DNA of 6,931 nt from Fibrobacterota bacterium. GTDB taxonomy: Bacteria > Fibrobacterota > Chitinivibrionia > Chitinivibrionales > JANQEN01. A program made the translations under genes and the position numbers. The notes under the pieces were generated by a model that did not search any database, had not been told where the DNA came from, and saw only the letters and a program-made list of their open reading frames with translations. Position 1 is the stretch's first letter. Every line of letters starts with the position of its first letter. Positions 4,231 to 6,931 of this stretch are shown one piece after another. Location of the stretch: positions 1-6,931 of the forward strand of contig JAUXBV010000182.1 of NCBI GenBank assembly GCA_030619215.1, written 5' to 3'.

Positions 4231-6830
4231 AAGAGAAACCGCAGAGAATAACCTCGAATGAATGGGAAACGTTGATGCCAAAGGTGCCTGAGGAGTACCA
4301 GGCTAAATGTACCTTTTTACGTCCGCTGATACCCGGCGGTGTCCGCTATCTTTTCAGCCCTTATGAATATTCCTGCAGGGGAGACACGCTCCTGCGCCGT
4401 TTGAAGTTTGACTCGGGCCTTGCATCACTGCGGTTGTGGGCATTCCTTTTCAGCGAAAAGGACCGTCTCTTTCTTGCAAAGGAAAAAGGGTGGAGAATTT
4501 TTGCAGCTATGAAAGACCTCGGCCAGGTACCCATTATCTCCTACGCAGTTCCCGAGTCACTTACCTTTTATGCTGACGAGCTCTGGTGGGCGCCCTGTTT
4601 TTCCGAAGAGCCGCACCTGCTTGACGCTGCAACAGAGCTTGGAGCTACCGAAGACCTCTGCTATGTACGCGCTGCACTTGGCGCTTGTAAAACACTGGAT
4701 TACTTTCCAAAGCCCGATCTCTCATTCGCCGGCGTAGGCTCATGCTGCGATGACTTTTCCGCTGTTATGCAGCTTATCGAGTGGCAGGGCAACCCGATCC
4801 ACTGGTGGGAGATACCGACCCGTTTCGAAGAATCCCTCCTGTTAAAAAACAACACCTTCAAAAAAAGTCCTTACGGGGATTCACCCTATCAGGAATCTGC
4901 GGTAAAATTTCTTGTCGGTCAATATGAAGGAATTGTAAAAAAGCTTGAAGAGGTTAACGGAAAGAAAATCAGCAAAAAGGATCTGCAGGAGAGCATAAAG
5001 GGATTTAACCGCATCCGCGGCCTTGTCAGTGAACTGAGGGATTTCGTATACAGCAAGAAACGGCCCCCGCTGCCGGGACTTGAAATGCTTCTCGCTGAAT
5101 TTATCGCAATTCATTACTGCAGCGAGCCCTGGGAGTCCATCCTTGTTATGGAAGACCTTCTCTCAATGGTACGTAAAAGGGTTGAGCTTGATGAATCGCC
5201 TTTTGAAAAGGAAGACCCGGTGCGTGTCTTCTGGGTAACGCCGCCAACCGACGCAGCAATACTCACTCTTCTCGAAAACCTCGGCGGCTGTGTAACCGGT
5301 TCGGAATACCTTATCTCCCATGCTTTCTACCCCCTTGACGAATCAAAGCCGCCCCTCGAAGCCATCGCTGAAAATTACATGGATGATCCCATGATCGGCG
5401 CCAGCGAGTTCCGCGCGCGGCGTATTGTAAAAGAGGCAAAACGCTTCGGCGCTGAAGGGGTTATGATCACCGGCATTTTCGGCGCAAGCCACTGCCCGTA
5501 CGAAGAGCGTGTCATAACGCAGGCAGTCCAGAAGGAGCTTGACATTCCGGTAGTTGCTTTTGACGTGCCCTATTCCCCCGGAAAGCTCAGCGAGCAGGTG
5601 GTTAACCGTGTACAGGGTTTTGTGGAGCTTCTCCGTTCCCGCAGGGGAGTGCAGGAGTGCGTCAGCTCTGAGGTTATGAAATCGAGCGAGCTGATTGACA
5701 CTTCAGACCCGTTCGAGTATTTCCGCAATTCAATGGCCTATGAAGTGGATTATGTAAGAGACGAGAAGCGAAAAGGCCGGGATATAACCGGTATATATTG
5801 TGAGTTTACACCGCGCGACCTGATACTGGCCGCAGGCTCCATTCCCGTCTGCTTATGCGGCGCCAGCCAGAGGACGGTTGCTCCTGCAGAAACCGTGCTT
5901 CCGGCCAACCTGTGTCCCTTAATAAAATCATCCTTTGGCTATATACTCACAAACCGGTGCCCGTTCTATGTCATCTCAGATCTTATTGTTGCGGAAACCA
6001 CCTGCGACGGAAAGAAAAAAATGTTTGAGATCCTTGCCGAGCGTAAAGACACCCATGTGCTTGAGCTGACCCAGAAGGTTGAGGATGATGAGGCTTTTGA
6101 ACACTGGTTTGGCGAAATAAAAAAACTCAGGAAAAAACTGGAGAGTAAATTTAACGTTGAAATCACCGATGAGAAACTCCGTGACGCTATCAAGCAGATG
6201 AACTATGAACGCTCGCTCCTTGTAAAGGCACAGCAGCTTGGCAAAAACAAACCCTCTATCGTATCCGGTAAAGAACTATCCCTGCTGCGCTATCGCGTTT
6301 CCGGCTTTCCGGACCACCTCCGAATGCTTAAGAAATTCATTGAAAAAGTAGAAAAGAGAGCAGAGGAAGGGTATACCTTTGCACCTGAACATGCTCCCCG
6401 TGTTCTCCTTACCGGTTGTCCAACCGCACAGGGAACCGAAAAAGTCATTGAAATTATAGAGGAATCCGGCGGCGTTGTGGTGGTTCAGGAAGCCTGCTCA
6501 GGTATCAAGCCTATTGAAAAACCCGTCTCCGAAAAAGGAGACCCGCTGGAAGCTATTGCCAGAAAGTTTTTCAGCATACCATGCTCCTGCATGACGCCAA
6601 ACAAGGGACGAACAGAACTCATTAAAAGATTGGTTTCCGAATTTAAAGCAAATGCAGTGATTGACCTTGTATGGCAGTCCTGCCACACCTATAACATAGA
6701 GTCCTACTTTATCGAGCGGTTTGTCCGTAATGAACTCGGAATACCTTACCTCAAAATAGAGACCGATTATTCCAATTCCGACAGGGAACAGTTGAGGGTG
6801 AGAATTCAAACGCTGCTTGAAATAGTTTAA
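4227..6830 (+). CDS. Fused two-module HgdB/BcrB-like dehydratase or reductase protein
   Basis: An 867-residue cytoplasmic protein made of two tandem 2-hydroxyacyl-CoA dehydratase D-component-like modules, where the family usually has separate subunits of about 380-480. Module 1 (about 1-470) has GVGSCCDDF (Cys173, Cys174), VFWVTPPTD (334-342), GIFGASHCPYEE (Cys423) and a C-terminal PVVAFDVPYSPGKLSEQVVNRVQGFVELL. Module 2 (about 495-867) is the more canonical: GIYCEFTPRDLILAAG (Cys525), LCPLIKSSFG (Cys563), ETTCDGKKKMFE (Cys593), LLTGCPT (Cys731), QEACSG (Cys757), LVWQSCHTYNIES (Cys819) and the ending IETDYSNSDREQLRVRIQTLLE. Module 1 lacks an obvious CEFTP-type site, so the two halves probably differ in cluster or substrate role. 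ATG 4227 overlaps the stop of the 365-residue gene, indicating an operon and likely a complex. Base composition is visibly more G/C-rich than upstream genes. No activator ATPase is present in the window. Confidence 0.9.
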   Translation: MKEKPQRITSNEWETLMPKVPEEYQAKCTFLRPLIPGGVRYLFSPYEYSCRGDTLLRRLKFDSGLASLRLWAFLFSEKDRLFLAKEKGWRIFAAMKDLGQVPIISYAVPESLTFYADELWWAPCFSEEPHLLDAATELGATEDLCYVRAALGACKTLDYFPKPDLSFAGVGSCCDDFSAVMQLIEWQGNPIHWWEIPTRFEESLLLKNNTFKKSPYGDSPYQESAVKFLVGQYEGIVKKLEEVNGKKISKKDLQESIKGFNRIRGLVSELRDFVYSKKRPPLPGLEMLLAEFIAIHYCSEPWESILVMEDLLSMVRKRVELDESPFEKEDPVRVFWVTPPTDAAILTLLENLGGCVTGSEYLISHAFYPLDESKPPLEAIAENYMDDPMIGASEFRARRIVKEAKRFGAEGVMITGIFGASHCPYEERVITQAVQKELDIPVVAFDVPYSPGKLSEQVVNRVQGFVELLRSRRGVQECVSSEVMKSSELIDTSDPFEYFRNSMAYEVDYVRDEKRKGRDITGIYCEFTPRDLILAAGSIPVCLCGASQRTVAPAETVLPANLCPLIKSSFGYILTNRCPFYVISDLIVAETTCDGKKKMFEILAERKDTHVLELTQKVEDDEAFEHWFGEIKKLRKKLESKFNVEITDEKLRDAIKQMNYERSLLVKAQQLGKNKPSIVSGKELSLLRYRVSGFPDHLRMLKKFIEKVEKRAEEGYTFAPEHAPRVLLTGCPTAQGTEKVIEIIEESGGVVVVQEACSGIKPIEKPVSEKGDPLEAIARKFFSIPCSCMTPNKGRTELIKRLVSEFKANAVIDLVWQSCHTYNIESYFIERFVRNELGIPYLKIETDYSNSDREQLRVRIQTLLEIV

Positions 6831-6931
6831 AACTAAAATTTGGTTAAACAAGAGCATTTACCCTGATTTATAATTGAGTATTTTCTTACCATTCTTCTAT
6901 ATATCACCTATTTTATATTTTTTTAATACAA
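6831..6931. other. A/T-rich downstream flank
   Basis: No gene, hairpin or terminator is recognisable in the last 101 bases. The operon may continue past the window edge, or it may end further on. Confidence 0.5.

Overview
All supported genes lie on the + strand. The organism looks like an anaerobic member of the FCB/Bacteroidota-like bacteria. Two exported proteins have signal peptides ending Ala|Gln, and one ends in a type IX secretion (T9SS, type A) sorting domain. The 2-hydroxyacyl-CoA dehydratase/benzoyl-CoA reductase-type proteins point to anaerobic metabolism. The genome also appears to use selenocysteine. UGA is a normal stop elsewhere, since the gene at 3133 ends in TGA, yet it appears in frame at the first redox position of thioredoxin CxxC motifs with SECIS-like hairpins just downstream. 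I cannot name the species.

Layout. (1) 99-908: a class I SAM-dependent methyltransferase with a near-perfect ribosome binding site. (2) 909-1551: a spacer of about 640 bases with a long imperfect inverted repeat, a second hairpin, a probable remnant of a TlpA-like thioredoxin gene carrying an in-frame UGA (1157-1387), and a strong intrinsic terminator (1416-1450). (3) 1552-2622: a full-length exported selenoprotein. A simple gene caller would split it at the UGA at 1672-1674 and report only the part from 1702. Read through, it has a signal peptide, a thioredoxin-like segment with W-U-A-P-C, an Omp28-like beta region and a T9SS C-terminal domain. (4) 2716-2973: the start of a second exported thioredoxin-like selenoprotein (F-W-A-T-W-U-G-P-C) that ends only 24 residues after the UGA. 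A short scar resembling the sorting-domain DNA of gene 3 suggests an internal deletion. (5) 3133-6830: two overlapping genes encoding three HgdB/BcrB-like modules, one in a 365-residue protein and two fused in an 867-residue protein.

The most notable content is the cluster of three UGA-containing thioredoxin-like sites in about 1.7 kb: one intact, one truncated and one degraded. The best-supported is an extracellular or surface selenoprotein addressed to T9SS. The dehydratase-like pair is probably a separate functional unit. Its ATP-dependent activator and the Sec machinery (selA, selB, selC, selD) are not in the window, so the substrate and the decoding capacity remain inferred.
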